A stretch of DNA of 64,000 nucleotides from Cyclobacterium lianum (GTDB lineage Bacteria > Bacteroidota > Bacteroidia > Cytophagales > Cyclobacteriaceae): positions 1-64,000 of the forward strand of contig NZ_FRCY01000012.1 of the NCBI RefSeq assembly GCF_900143075.1, written 5' to 3'. Shown here piece after piece: positions 8,801-17,903 of the stretch (position 1 is the first letter of the stretch; each line of letters opens with the position of its first letter). Under the pieces are notes generated by a model. The model saw only the letters and a program-made list of their open reading frames with translations. It had not been told where the DNA came from and searched no databases. The translations under genes and the position numbers were made by a program.

Positions 8801-9960
8801 TCGTGGCCCTCAAAAGAGCTGCTGCTGATGGTCTGCCCGTACCGAACCCTTCCAGTTGCCGAAGTCGGCTGTTCATGGTGGGGGTCCTCCCCGTCCAGGA
8901 TCTTTTGGAGGGTTTCCCTCTCCCGTTCATCGGTGGTGATTCCGGTTTTTACCGGGCGGTTGTGGACATCATATCGGGTATAGCGCCATTTACCTGCTGC
9001 CAGCAGGTTGCCATCCCTGCTGCCCACGAGCCGGTCGCGGCGATCGTAGAGATATTCTTCTTTTCCTTTTCCCGGGCTTTTCTTTTCGATCAACCGTTTT
9101 TTTCCATCAAATTGATAGAGGAAATACAAGCCTTCAGCCAGATCGGCATCGCCGGAGCGTTGCCAGTCGCTGTCCAGAACTTCTATTGCTTTGGGTGGGA
9201 GTATTGCACGCAGATCGCCTAAAATATCGTATATGTAATAGGTACAGTGCCATCCTGTGTGGGCCTGTGTGGGTTTATCCGTCGCCTGAATTTTTTTAAG
9301 TATTACTCTTCCCAGCCTGTCGGTGTACACCAGGCTGCGCATGCCTTCTCCGTCGGAAATGATATTTACCCAAAGCTTCCCTGCTTCAAAGCTTTCCTGG
9401 GTGAGGGGCAAGCCATTTTCGTCGATGGTCCATATCCTCACCTGCTCTTCCGCCAAATTGGGCCGCTGTTGATATTCCGTTTCTCTACCAGACCCTTGTT
9501 GCCAGGCTTTGCCGGGCGGAGATTGGGATTGAGGGATTTGGAGGGCAGAGGGCTGATAGGTTGTTTCCTGATAACCAAAGGCATCTCCTGCATAGTGTTG
9601 CTGATGAAAGGCAGCATGCTCGGCTTCAAAGCCGGGCCGGAAGTCCCCGGCAAGCTCAGGAGCTGCAATGGCATAGGGCATGTACTGCCGGCCCAGCCTG
9701 CCAAAGGCATCGTAATGGATGGGTTGCACGATGTCGCCCCCACCTGGGGAGGCACCCTGTTGGATAAGCTGTATTTCCCTGCCCAGACCGTCCAGATACA
9801 GGTTGGTTTTGATCATTGAGGAGGCAGTCTGCAGTGCAGCAACTTTTTTTACCGGCTCCTGAGGCCGGAAAGTACGTATATGGTTTCCCTGGGCGATAGC
9901 TGATATTCCCGGAAAAAAAAGCCATATCAGGAGGAAGAGTAGCGTGGATCTGGTTTTCAT
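5821..9960 (-). CDS. RHS repeat protein with C-terminal tip
   Basis: The 1379-residue secreted protein starts at the ATG at 9958-9960, chosen because it begins a clean signal peptide (MKTRSTLLFLLIWLFFPGIS) five bases after the upstream stop; the open frame extends further up but inside that gene. YD/RHS repeats fill most of it (for example LYDRRDRLVG, RYDANGN). The RHS core follows (DHLGSVR at about residue 828, then GRFWGMD and DPTGL at about 1132). Beyond DPTGL lies a ~245-residue tip without recognised catalytic motifs, rich in Gly, Ala and Met. Such proteins form a shell that encloses a toxic tip. The stop overlaps the next gene by four bases. The core is GC-rich while the last ~90 codons are AT-rich, typical of tip exchange. 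Confidence 0.85.
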   Translation of the reverse strand: MKTRSTLLFLLIWLFFPGISAIAQGNHIRTFRPQEPVKKVAALQTASSMIKTNLYLDGLGREIQLIQQGASPGGGDIVQPIHYDAFGRLGRQYMPYAIAAPELAGDFRPGFEAEHAAFHQQHYAGDAFGYQETTYQPSALQIPQSQSPPGKAWQQGSGRETEYQQRPNLAEEQVRIWTIDENGLPLTQESFEAGKLWVNIISDGEGMRSLVYTDRLGRVILKKIQATDKPTQAHTGWHCTYYIYDILGDLRAILPPKAIEVLDSDWQRSGDADLAEGLYFLYQFDGKKRLIEKKSPGKGKEEYLYDRRDRLVGSRDGNLLAAGKWRYTRYDVHNRPVKTGITTDERERETLQKILDGEDPHHEQPTSATGRVRYGQTISSSSFEGHERYTAAKAVILKPGFHFIAQGKRSFAADIGPQPEKMTADGNFPREEGRVLTVNYYDDYSKSKKAFQNSPSLPATGFYTGGLVRADLLTERAVHYDKEGRVINLLKEDHLEGESRQTFTYDFSGRILESNTRLNGSVTLDYSDSYSYSPEGYLNTIQRRMSGQTETLVARYAYGMTGELATKNPGGLAPFHHQRHIRGWTSAVIPEGKDPSLFSFTLSHETGTKPLYNGHISEMVWKGRDGQQRKYLFGYDPAGRLREATYAVPGSPAHQDRYSLRDLRYDANGNILSLTRSNRQAAERFGEVDRLSYGYAPHSNRLESISDAVPNAGFEANDFSASPAGDHYRYDANGNLIANPDKGIRHIRYNHLDLPEEMVFDTGEKLLFAYLAEGILLSRKAEKNGKTVERTDYLGELILKNGHSDQLLHPEGRFVYENENWLPEFFVRDHLGSVRQVLRKPLTTTLLASMEPVKRNEEIRYFEGIDQNRQAGIEHNSTPGGSYSAWLNASRGRILGPARRQQVQIGEQVRLSVKGKYRDSKGLAIKPETFISTGARTRLLDNLTEFRNTPVAAGNPLLWFSLADLLIRELQTKPVPEAYMLYVLYDEQGKIYRKEKRSLTKNAAGKHELLEANFYIEKDGHLEAFLVNETEADVWFDDFQVQTQSALVVQEDHYDPWGLPLSGLEYRAADREESRYGFNGGSYMLERIGLYQTPNRLYDPALGRFWGMDKLSDMYTSISPMAFGFNNPLLFSDPTGLYGDCKGCPEFQLPAVTVSSMPDRSSRMQLESQLQLMRQSRNPVYRNLGMTAYREGMRAARDLYQRGRKLHFSETDAQASRNSRYLDGIGMMVSYGITGSMVAAAASPVLLRGLVDGLGARAVQRMGMEAGLQMGMSLVFNGNFKKMDFADIGMAGLFGKWAFASNALIDIKPDQGFSTSLGIGNKKSLYETSIDIGIGGYNRSFNQLLKTSEINKNVIKTISSINGTSRMIVGETMKIHSIK

Positions 9961-9964
9961 GGCT

Positions 9965-12900
9965 TTATCTGTTTTGGCTTTGATAGGTATAGGCATAATG
10001 TTCCAGAATGTCCCTATCCATGTTTCGGATGGTGGCCAGTCTCCCCAGGGCGTCGTATTCATAGTATTTGGTGTAGTGCCTTTGGTCTGTATGGCTGCTG
10101 ATGCCAAGGAGGGGTTCGTAGGTGTAAGTCTCCATAAATGCATCTTTGGGATGCAGTCTTAACTCATCCACCAATACGCCCTGGCCTGCAAGGGTAACCC
10201 GGTCGTCTGTAACTTCTCTTTGGATCAGTTGCCAGTCATCGGTCAACATCTCTGTTTTACCCATAAAGGTCCATGCCCCGGAAGTCCTGCTGCTGGTTTT
10301 TTTAGCCCAGAAGGAAAGTAAAAAGAGGTTTTCCAGATCTGCAGGGATATTGGATTTACTAATGCTACCCCTTCCGAGGTGGTACAGGTTGTTCCCGGTT
10401 TTGGAACTTTTGTCGGAATACGGTTCTCCGCCAAAGGACCAACCTCCCTTCTCGGCAGACTCAAAGGAAGTGTAGGCAATTTCATTTGCAGCCGCATTTT
10501 GTACAGTTGCGGCCATCAGGCTACCTTCTTCAATCCAGAGAAAACTTTCACTGGGATCGGTTCTGGATTTTTGCTCCAGAATATTTCCGTAAACATCATA
10601 AGATAAAATGCTAAGTTCATTATAACTGGGCTGGTCAGCATGTTTTTTATGCAGTCCCACAGGTAAATTTTTCCCATGGTACCTTTTCATTTCCAACTGT
10701 TGTTGTTCCAGAAGTTTTCCACCTGATTTTTTAAGCTGGGCAAGATTGAGAGCTATCCTGTTGGCTTCCATCAGGCCGGCTAAAACTGCGGTCTGCCCGG
10801 CGGCATTCATACTTTCGGGGATATTGAATGGGTAATAATAATACTCTTCCTGAGTAGTGTTTTGAGATAAGAAAAAGGTCTTCTCAATGGGGAGCAGATA
10901 GGTTTCATCGTAGGTAATCCTGCTGACTTTTTCAAAGGCAGCACCTGTCTGGATATCATATTGAATTTCTTGAATTTCAATGAGTGGATTCCAGACTGTG
11001 GTATTGTAATATTTCAGGTAACGCACATCCTGGCACCCCCCTGGTCCGTATCCCATACAGGAGAAGGTAAAGTTCTCGTGCCTCAGCTTTTCACTTGGTT
11101 GATAGGAATAAACTAATTCTCTGGACTTTTTGAACCCCTCGTCGGTCTGCGCAAAATAAATTTCCCTTACCGGGACGCCTCGTTTGACTTCGTTGCTTCG
11201 GATAATGCCTGTTGGAGCAAGGTACCGTGTCTGGTCGGGGAAATCTTTTGGTGAAAGAAATTGGTAATCGGTACGAAGAATTACACCTTGTTCATTTTCC
11301 CTGATTTCCTTTACGTTGGCGTAGCCAAAGAAATCTGCGTTTGCAGATAGGGGAACCTGAGAAAATGACCGCAATTCGAATTTCATACAATGATCTACGA
11401 GGATATCATTTCTGCCCGGAACCTTTTCGGCAACTGTATTAAAAGTAACAAGGTCGTATTTTGGAAAGGAGGCAAGGGAGCCCGAGGAAAGGCTGTCTGC
11501 TTCCTGCTCGTAGCGGTATTCGATGGTTTCCGTTTGGTTGCCAAAATCTTTGGTAATGGATTTGATTCTTAGCCCACCTACCAGCACTTCAATCTGTCCG
11601 GTTTCCTCTTGTTTGGGTGGGTTTTTCCTTCCAGAAACGGAAGCGGATACTCCTGCTAGAATCCTTCTCGGCCCCTCCAGTACCAATTCGTATTGGGTAC
11701 CTGCTTTTAACCATAGCTCACCTGAAATGCTCCCCTTTCTCATATTGTCGGAAAGCAAACTGATAAAGGACCGTTCAGCAGCAGAATACAAGTATATATC
11801 CAGTGTTCCAACGCAATCTTTCCCACGCCCGTCACAATCTCTCATATCATTCAAGTGGACGGTATATTGAATCAATTTTAGTGTATCAATAGGTGATCCC
11901 GCAGGTTCCACCTGGAAGATGGCTTTGGTGTTCTGGCTATTTACTGAGGCAGAATATCTGGGTTGATCTTCCTCGAGGACTATGGGACTGAAAAAATTGT
12001 AATACTCTCCTGAGCTGACCACCGCCTTATTGCTTTCCATTTCATAGGTAATGCTTCCTCCGGTTGGGTAGGTGATTTTCTTTAGCGAGCCTATCAATGC
12101 CTTGTCAGGTACAACCAACCGGTTGGCATTGGCATTACGGAATTTTAAATATTGGGGGATAAGGCTCTGATTGCTCTGTCCATTGTAGAAACCCCAATGA
12201 TCCTGGGAATAGGAGAATAAATGAGGCAATTCATCGCCCCGATATTCTATTTGGTACAGCAATTCCGGGCTTGCCGTATTTTCCCGGATGTTCAGCAGGC
12301 GAAGCCTTTTGTTAGGGGTCGCCCTGGCAATAAAATCAGGAAGATCAATGTGCTGGTTTGATAAAGTGGACCGATAGTAATCATGGTCAAAGGAAAAGGA
12401 TTTGATCAGTCGCCCCTGGCTGGATATCACTTTCAATCCGGAAAGCCTCCTGGCGCTGGCATCCTGCCGGTCATTCCGGCCTTCCAATTCAATTTTTCCC
12501 AAACCAAACTGTATAGAAATCAATTGTTTTCCCCTAACGGTAACCTCTGAATACCCATCGGTAATTTTGTCGGTTCCGCAGACGCCCTTGCCCGAACTTC
12601 CACTTAGGAAATACGAGGCCGATTGCGCGGACCTGGAGTAGTAAGATTCGGTATACCCTTCATAATGGAAGGTTATCTCCCGACCGCGGTAGCTAATGAT
12701 CTTGGTCAGATGCCAGGCAGAAATGTAGTTGGAGCGGTAGGGAGTCGATCTGGCCTCAGAGATATCTTCTGTGACCGTTCGTTCCGTGTCCTGAAAGATA
12801 TATTGGTTTCCATTCTCGTCCCGAACCTTCCAGCCAATAATGCTGCCGTTTAGCGTTTCATATTCAATTTTCAGATTGCTGGCATTCAGAAAGTTGATTG

Positions 12901-13453
12901 AACCGTTTTTCCCGAGTACAAATTTTCCCGAATAACTGCCGAAAGTGAAGTGAAATATGTCCTGCTCAAAATCAATTACTCCTGACTGGGACCGGTTGTA
13001 GTAATCCACTAACTCATTAAGCGATAGCTGGTCGGGAATAACGTGATGGTTGACATAACCACTTCGGGACCGGTCGGATTCGTCCGGAAGGCCCTTCAGC
13101 GTTCTGCTGATGCTCCCGCCCGCATTCAGGGCCCATCCCAGGCCTGCCCATCCGGCCCTTTCCTCTACCCGGATACCCCCGGCATGGTAGCTCATGGTTA
13201 TGGGCATTTCAAGGTCTTGTTCTACAATAGTGTATAAAGGTATGTTGATATCGGGAATACCGGAATAGCGGGATATCCGGGTATCTGCAAATTTGGCTAA
13301 AGCACTCACTTCCGGAGAAGGTGGGAGGGTCTGTGTTTTGAGTTCGATTTGCTGGCCAACAGCCAAAGTAGGGATCAAATTCAATATAAGGATCAGCCTA
13401 CCCAACATGGGAATGTCCCAAATGGAATTTTTGAAGATAGTAGGTGTGTTCAT
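9965..13453 (-). CDS. Large secreted YD/RHS-type protein, N-terminal partner of the RHS protein
   Basis: The 1162-residue protein begins with a signal peptide (hydrophobic LGRLILILNLIPTLAVG after an N-region of about 15 residues; a second start at Met16 is possible). Residues ~40-120 carry the Bacteroidota signature PSPEVSAL, then SYHAGGIRVEERAGWAGLGW and NAGGSI. A long beta-rich body follows, and the C-terminus has YD-like repeats (YYEYDALGRLATI). It ends five bases before the RHS protein start, so the two are surely cotranscribed. In related operons this protein and the RHS protein behave as two parts of one shell, which is inference. No toxin domain is seen in it. Confidence 0.8.
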   Translation of the reverse strand: MNTPTIFKNSIWDIPMLGRLILILNLIPTLAVGQQIELKTQTLPPSPEVSALAKFADTRISRYSGIPDINIPLYTIVEQDLEMPITMSYHAGGIRVEERAGWAGLGWALNAGGSISRTLKGLPDESDRSRSGYVNHHVIPDQLSLNELVDYYNRSQSGVIDFEQDIFHFTFGSYSGKFVLGKNGSINFLNASNLKIEYETLNGSIIGWKVRDENGNQYIFQDTERTVTEDISEARSTPYRSNYISAWHLTKIISYRGREITFHYEGYTESYYSRSAQSASYFLSGSSGKGVCGTDKITDGYSEVTVRGKQLISIQFGLGKIELEGRNDRQDASARRLSGLKVISSQGRLIKSFSFDHDYYRSTLSNQHIDLPDFIARATPNKRLRLLNIRENTASPELLYQIEYRGDELPHLFSYSQDHWGFYNGQSNQSLIPQYLKFRNANANRLVVPDKALIGSLKKITYPTGGSITYEMESNKAVVSSGEYYNFFSPIVLEEDQPRYSASVNSQNTKAIFQVEPAGSPIDTLKLIQYTVHLNDMRDCDGRGKDCVGTLDIYLYSAAERSFISLLSDNMRKGSISGELWLKAGTQYELVLEGPRRILAGVSASVSGRKNPPKQEETGQIEVLVGGLRIKSITKDFGNQTETIEYRYEQEADSLSSGSLASFPKYDLVTFNTVAEKVPGRNDILVDHCMKFELRSFSQVPLSANADFFGYANVKEIRENEQGVILRTDYQFLSPKDFPDQTRYLAPTGIIRSNEVKRGVPVREIYFAQTDEGFKKSRELVYSYQPSEKLRHENFTFSCMGYGPGGCQDVRYLKYYNTTVWNPLIEIQEIQYDIQTGAAFEKVSRITYDETYLLPIEKTFFLSQNTTQEEYYYYPFNIPESMNAAGQTAVLAGLMEANRIALNLAQLKKSGGKLLEQQQLEMKRYHGKNLPVGLHKKHADQPSYNELSILSYDVYGNILEQKSRTDPSESFLWIEEGSLMAATVQNAAANEIAYTSFESAEKGGWSFGGEPYSDKSSKTGNNLYHLGRGSISKSNIPADLENLFLLSFWAKKTSSRTSGAWTFMGKTEMLTDDWQLIQREVTDDRVTLAGQGVLVDELRLHPKDAFMETYTYEPLLGISSHTDQRHYTKYYEYDALGRLATIRNMDRDILEHYAYTYQSQNR

Positions 13454-13532
13454 CTTAAAATTTATTGAGGTTTTGAAAAATAGGATTTCTGTTGTCGGTG
13501 GATACCCGTAACTTTCAGCTTGGTTTTACCGG

Positions 13533-14165
13533 TTATTCATCCTTTTTCCGGAGTTGAAGTTGGTTGACCTTCGCTTCCAGCGCTGAAATTTTCTCTTCGC
13601 ACTGTATGAGGTAGAGGGTCAGTTCCTCTATCTTTTCCAGCAGGAGGCGGGATGTTTCGGCCAGTGGCAGCCCTTCCTGCTGGTAATGAGATGCAGGTTG
13701 AAATCCGGGAAGCCGACCATGGGATATGATGTGCTGCTTTACCTTTGCCAGGGGAGGGAGGTAGTAATCCGCAGAAAAAACATAATCCGGCCAGTTGGCG
13801 ACTTCCAGTTTGAGCTCTCTGGCACGGATGTTCCCATTGACTGTCAGTCTTGCATCAGGCGTACTGGTGCCGATTCCTATTTTGCCGTTGTGTAGCAGGC
13901 GCATCAGGCTGCGGTTGCCGGTGGTCTGAATGTCGAGGCCGCCGGCAGCCCCTATTCCGTTGCCGCCAACGCGAATGCGAGCCGTATTTTCAAACCAGTT
14001 GAGCGAGGCCGTTGCAGATGGATTACCTGGATTCATGGCCTGCAGGTTGGATGTGGATCTGATATAGCCATCCACGATCAGGCTCTGATTGATTTTTTCC
14101 TGGGCATACAAATTTCCCAGGCACAGGCATAAAAGCCCGGTGAGGGAGGATAAAAAGCGTTTCAT
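13533..14165 (-). CDS. Secreted tail-fibre-like protein with C-terminal coiled coil
   Basis: The 210-residue protein has a signal peptide (residues 1-21, ending LYAQ). A fibre-like region has the common motif NGKIGIGTSTPDARLTVNG. A conserved segment follows (WPDYVFSADYYLPPL, then the HGRLPGF region), and a C-terminal heptad coiled coil begins at about residue 165. This layout is widespread in Bacteroidota next to RHS and other large surface proteins, and is thought to form trimeric fibres. It lies 80 bases upstream of the RHS pair on the same strand and is probably the first gene of the operon. A role as adhesin or assembly helper for the RHS shell is inference. Confidence 0.75.
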   Translation of the reverse strand: MKRFLSSLTGLLCLCLGNLYAQEKINQSLIVDGYIRSTSNLQAMNPGNPSATASLNWFENTARIRVGGNGIGAAGGLDIQTTGNRSLMRLLHNGKIGIGTSTPDARLTVNGNIRARELKLEVANWPDYVFSADYYLPPLAKVKQHIISHGRLPGFQPASHYQQEGLPLAETSRLLLEKIEELTLYLIQCEEKISALEAKVNQLQLRKKDE

Positions 14166-14757
14166 AAAATTTGAGGCACTATTCGGTTAATACATGATAA
14201 TGCCGTACTCCTGTCTACAGGGTAAAAACAAGCTTGGGTAAACGAAGGCCTTTAGGCAATAAGGGTAAATGGCATTCAAAAAGTCACACGGGACTGCATC
14301 GACACCTGAAGGCTAATGAATTGGTAGATTTGTTTTTGAAAAAAGCTGTTTAATGTCAACAGTTTTCGGCTTTGCAGTTGATTGAAATACCTTTTTGCCC
14401 GAAAGTTCAACGGCTTTGGCAGCAAAAAGTACCCTTGACAATACAAATGTCAGCAAAGAATCGGCGGTAGTTAAATTGGCTATTGACAAATTACGGAGAG
14501 TGAAGTTAGTTAATTTATTCAAATATCCAAATTTTTTGATGAATAAATTCTGTTTATGTATTGGCTATGGCGTTTTCCCATTTCCCGCTGTTTACAGGTA
14601 TGCGCTGAGCTAGTCCAAAGCTGCCGACAGAATTCAGTTCATCAAGTGGTATGCCTTAGCGGATCACAGAATGAAATACCCGGACATTACTTTAGCTGAG
14701 GATGTAACTTTTTCGATGGTATTCACTAAATTAACTTTTCATTCTAACCTACATCTC
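14166..14757. other. Spacer between divergent genes
   Basis: About 590 bases separate the tail-fibre-like gene from the dienelactone hydrolase start. Short frames occur on both strands but lack signal peptides, motifs or codon bias. The space must hold the promoter of the RHS operon (minus) and of the hydrolase (plus). No clear motif could be fixed. Confidence 0.5.
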
Positions 14758-15645
14758 ATGAAACCAATTGACAAAAAAGACCTGGACCAGGAAGTATTTG
14801 ACCTGTATGACGATTATGCCCATAGCCGTATTGAACGAAGGGACTTTATACAGCGCCTGTCCAAATTTGCCGTAGGCGGCCTTACCGTATCGGCCATTAT
14901 GGGCTACCTGATGCCCAACTATGCTGCGGCCCGCCGTTATACCCAGGACGATCCCCGGCTGATCTCCGAATATGTGACCTACAGCTCTCCCAAGGGTGCC
15001 GGTACCATGAAAGGCCTGCTGACAAGACCCAAGGACCATACCGGTCCGCTGCCTGGCATTCTGGTGGTACACGAAAACCGTGGACTGAATCCCTATATCG
15101 AGGATACAGCCCATCAGGCGGCACTAGATGGCTTTATCGCCTTTGCGCCGGATGCACTTACTCCCTTTGGGGGCTATCCGGGCACGGATGATGAAGGCCG
15201 CACCATGCAGTCCAAACGGGAGCGGGAAGACATGCTGCAGGATTTTATAGCCGGCTACGAAATGCTGAAAAACCATGAACATTGTACGGGTAAAGCCGGC
15301 GTAGTGGGCTTCTGCTTTGGCGGCTGGATATCCAATATGATGGCTGTCCGTGTGCCGGACCTGGACGCCGCTGTTCCCTTCTATGGCGGGCAGCCCACGG
15401 CGGAAGAAGTGCCCCAGATCCAGGCACCGCTGATGCTGCATTTTGCCGGGCTGGACACCCGCGTGAATGCCGGATGGCCGGATTATGAAAAAGAGCTGAA
15501 GGCGCACAACAAAGAATACCAGGCCTTTATGTATCCCGAGGTAAACCATGGTTTTCACAACCACTCCACCCCCCGCTACGATGAGGAGGCTGCCAAACTG
15601 GCCTGGGAAAGGACCATAGGGTTTTTTAAGGAGAAGTTGGGTTGA
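14758..15645 (+). CDS. Tat-exported dienelactone hydrolase family protein
   Basis: The 295-residue alpha/beta-hydrolase begins at the ATG at 14758; an upstream in-frame ATG at 14671 adds a non-conserved leader. A twin-arginine motif (RRDFIQRL, R27-R28) precedes a hydrophobic stretch ending YAAA, indicating Tat export to the periplasm. The catalytic triad of the family is visible: nucleophile Cys186 in GVVGFCFGG, Asp233 in AGLDTR and His264 in VNHGFHN. Family members hydrolyse dienelactone and other small esters or lactones; the substrate here is unknown. A perfect hairpin follows at 15685, so it is probably a single-gene unit. Confidence 0.9.
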   Translation: MKPIDKKDLDQEVFDLYDDYAHSRIERRDFIQRLSKFAVGGLTVSAIMGYLMPNYAAARRYTQDDPRLISEYVTYSSPKGAGTMKGLLTRPKDHTGPLPGILVVHENRGLNPYIEDTAHQAALDGFIAFAPDALTPFGGYPGTDDEGRTMQSKREREDMLQDFIAGYEMLKNHEHCTGKAGVVGFCFGGWISNMMAVRVPDLDAAVPFYGGQPTAEEVPQIQAPLMLHFAGLDTRVNAGWPDYEKELKAHNKEYQAFMYPEVNHGFHNHSTPRYDEEAAKLAWERTIGFFKEKLG

Positions 15646-15684
15646 TGTCCGGGCCTTGGGCGAGGATAATGGAGTGTACTGGTG

Positions 15685-15716
15685 CAGAAAGGAGAAGGGC
15701 TGCATTCTCCTTTCTG
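15685..15716 (+). terminator. Perfect hairpin after the hydrolase
   Basis: CAGAAAGGAGA (15685-15695) pairs with TCTCCTTTCTG (15706-15716) over a 10-nt loop, with a short T tract (TTTCC). It lies 40 bases after the hydrolase stop and is a likely terminator. Confidence 0.65.
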
Positions 15717-15814
15717 TTTCCTGGCTAAGAGTGGTGATGGTGGTTTTTATCGGCATAGACTCACCGACTGCCGACAGGCAAGCATCCGGCCTCAGAAAAA
15801 CATAAAATAAAAAC

Positions 15815-16969
15815 ATGAAAAATTTCCTGTCTACACTACTGGTACCCATTTTCTTGCTGGCCTGCAAGAGCGATCCTTCGGCCTCTGAGAAGGTGGAGGG
15901 AATTGACCTATCCATCGATACGGTGATGATAGATACCGGAGAGGATATCATCAACCTGCGTTTTGGGATCTATTTTTCTGGTCTCAGTAAGGATGGGAAG
16001 TATCTTTACAATTCAGGAGGTACCAGTCCCTATCTGGAAAGAATCAATCTGGAGACCCTGGAATTTGAAGAGAAGATGGATTTTGAAACCGACGGGCCCA
16101 ATGCTTTTGGTGCCTATGTATATGGGGTGAGTGCGGACGTCAATAATAACCTGATTTTGACAAGCTGGGATGGTACGAGTATATTTACCCGGGACAAACA
16201 AAAACTGAAAATGTACCAGCTAACCGGCAGGGAATTTGACGGGGATCGATTGGAGGGCAGAGAGCAATTTATTTCAAAAATTATCCCCTCCGGCGACTAT
16301 AAGACCGTGTATGGCCTGACGGAGAATTATGAGACGAGCGATATCTTTTTTGCAATCCTGGATGAAGAAAGCGCTTCACTCCAGAAAATAAAACTGGGGG
16401 GATTTGAGAAGGCAAGTGAGTTTTCGGTAAGGCACAGTATGGGCGGCGGCGCCACCATTTCTCCCCAAAACACAGAAATAGCGAGGTTGGGAGATAAACT
16501 GGTCATTACCAATCCGGTATTCAGCAGGATAGCGGTTTATGATCTGGTCGATGAGAACCTGAAATATTACGATTGTAGACCCAGCCTCACTGCAAGCGAA
16601 AAGGTGGGCAAATATGTAGGGGAGGTCGATTCCAGAGAGGCTTTCGAAAGTGAAGTGGCCAAGATAAAAGAGGAGGTTACCTTCCTGCCCCTGATGTATG
16701 ACGAGGACAATGACCGGTACCTGCGCCTGTCTCTCATAGGGCAATCAACGATAAACGAGGCAGGCCTGGAGGAAATTACCGATTATCAGGTGTTTGTCAG
16801 TATCCTTAACGGTGCTTTTGAAGTAATCAGGGAGGAGGAAATCGGGGATGAGGTGGGGAAACTTTTTTCTGCCGGTACCCAAAAGCCATTTGTGAAAGAC
16901 GGGAAAATATGGCTGTATCTGAATGTCAATGACGAATTGGCATTTGTACGCCTGGGGCTGGCTGGGTAG
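15815..16969 (+). CDS. DUF4221-like lipoprotein
   Basis: The 384-residue protein begins with a lipoprotein signal (MKNFLSTLLVPIFLLAC, Cys17 lipidated). The mature part is beta-rich with repeated blade-like segments, as expected of the DUF4221 group of Bacteroidota, which look like beta-propellers. Function in this family is not known. It is complete, unlike the decayed paralogue at 33343-33944, which covers residues ~190 to the end. It is flanked by the hydrolase terminator and a convergent gene whose stop lies 17 bases beyond its own. Confidence 0.7.
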   Translation: MKNFLSTLLVPIFLLACKSDPSASEKVEGIDLSIDTVMIDTGEDIINLRFGIYFSGLSKDGKYLYNSGGTSPYLERINLETLEFEEKMDFETDGPNAFGAYVYGVSADVNNNLILTSWDGTSIFTRDKQKLKMYQLTGREFDGDRLEGREQFISKIIPSGDYKTVYGLTENYETSDIFFAILDEESASLQKIKLGGFEKASEFSVRHSMGGGATISPQNTEIARLGDKLVITNPVFSRIAVYDLVDENLKYYDCRPSLTASEKVGKYVGEVDSREAFESEVAKIKEEVTFLPLMYDEDNDRYLRLSLIGQSTINEAGLEEITDYQVFVSILNGAFEVIREEEIGDEVGKLFSAGTQKPFVKDGKIWLYLNVNDELAFVRLGLAG

Positions 16970-16985
16970 AGATTTATTTCCGCTG

Positions 16986-17903
16986 TTATTCTTCCCAGCC
17001 AAACGAAGCGGCCACCGGGTAATGATCGGAAAGCCGGTCCGGTGCGCCGGAATTGATTACCTCCGCATGCGTGCAGGCAGCCTCAAACCAGGGACTTACC
17101 AGGATGTAGTCGATGCGCTGTTTGTATGCGGCGCGCTGGGCCGGATCGAGATCACGGGTGATCATGGGGGTAGGGAATGAAGACTTCCGGTTTTCCGCGG
17201 TGTGGACCTGTACCACATCGATCAGGGGGAGGGACAAAAACCTGGACATTACGCTGTAATCAAAATGGCCCCGGCGCAGGGTTTGGTAGGCATCCGGGCC
17301 CTGTTCGGCCAATCGCAGGCTGTCGCTTTGCTGATTTCGGCTCAGCGTTTCGGGATGTGCCCGGTCAAATCCGGCATCGAAAGGGGAGTGGGCATTAAAA
17401 TCTCCTAGCACCATGAATTTTTTCTGATCATTTTTGATGAGCACATTTTCGATATAGGTGGAGATGATCTCTGCCTCAGATCGCCGGAATTGCCAGTCGT
17501 GCGGACTGAGGTGAACCACCAGAAAATCGATATCCCGGGTTTTGGCATGCAGCATGCCGTGCCATAATCCACCAAGCATGCGGCTTTTTAGTTCAAGCGG
17601 GGTTTTGGAGGTGATGCCAATGGGATAGCCATCTTCTTTCAAAAGCAGGCTGTAGGGATGCCCCCATTCCCGGGCCAGCCGGGCGAGTTTCTCCGGAGTA
17701 AAGGCATTGAGCTCCTGTAAACCTATCACATCTGCGTCTTGCTCTTTGAGCCATTGGACCATTGCCTGCTGCCGGTCCAGGTCCTTTCCCCAGTCAAATC
17801 CATTCCAGATGTTATAGCTGATGACTTTGAGGGATTGGTTTTGGGCGGATACTTCAGGCAGAAGAAATGCAAAAAGCGCAAGGATGATTATAGGTAGTCT
17901 CAT
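16986..17903 (-). CDS. Secreted endonuclease/exonuclease/phosphatase family protein
   Basis: The 305-residue protein starts at the ATG at 17901-17903, which begins the signal peptide MRLPIIILALFAFLLPEVSA; the longer open frame above it has no signal. Family motifs appear in order: SYNIWNG near the N-terminus, GLQELNAF (metal-binding Glu), VVHLSPHD, LGDFNAHS (catalytic Asp/Asn) and SDHYPV (catalytic Asp-His) at the end. It is therefore a metal-dependent phosphodiesterase or phosphatase acting outside the cytoplasm, on nucleic acid, a phospholipid or another phosphoester. The lipid option is worth noting because ceramidase-like enzymes lie in the next locus, but no operon link exists. Confidence 0.88.
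   Translation of the reverse strand: MRLPIIILALFAFLLPEVSAQNQSLKVISYNIWNGFDWGKDLDRQQAMVQWLKEQDADVIGLQELNAFTPEKLARLAREWGHPYSLLLKEDGYPIGITSKTPLELKSRMLGGLWHGMLHAKTRDIDFLVVHLSPHDWQFRRSEAEIISTYIENVLIKNDQKKFMVLGDFNAHSPFDAGFDRAHPETLSRNQQSDSLRLAEQGPDAYQTLRRGHFDYSVMSRFLSLPLIDVVQVHTAENRKSSFPTPMITRDLDPAQRAAYKQRIDYILVSPWFEAACTHAEVINSGAPDRLSDHYPVAASFGWEE

Noticed and set aside
8458-9222. A 254-residue antisense frame
   Set aside because: Antisense to a well-supported RHS coding region, with no motif; GC-rich genes often show such frames.
9961-10143. Longer N-terminus of the RHS protein, overlapping the upstream gene
   Set aside because: The signal peptide begins at the Met at 9958-9960, five bases after the preceding stop. 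The extra 61 residues are a shadow of the preceding gene.
14313-14522. A 69-residue frame on the minus strand
   Set aside because: No signal or motif and poor codon use; more likely spacer.
15124-15954. A 276-residue antisense frame over the hydrolase
   Set aside because: The hydrolase has catalytic motifs and a signal on the plus strand; the antisense frame has none.
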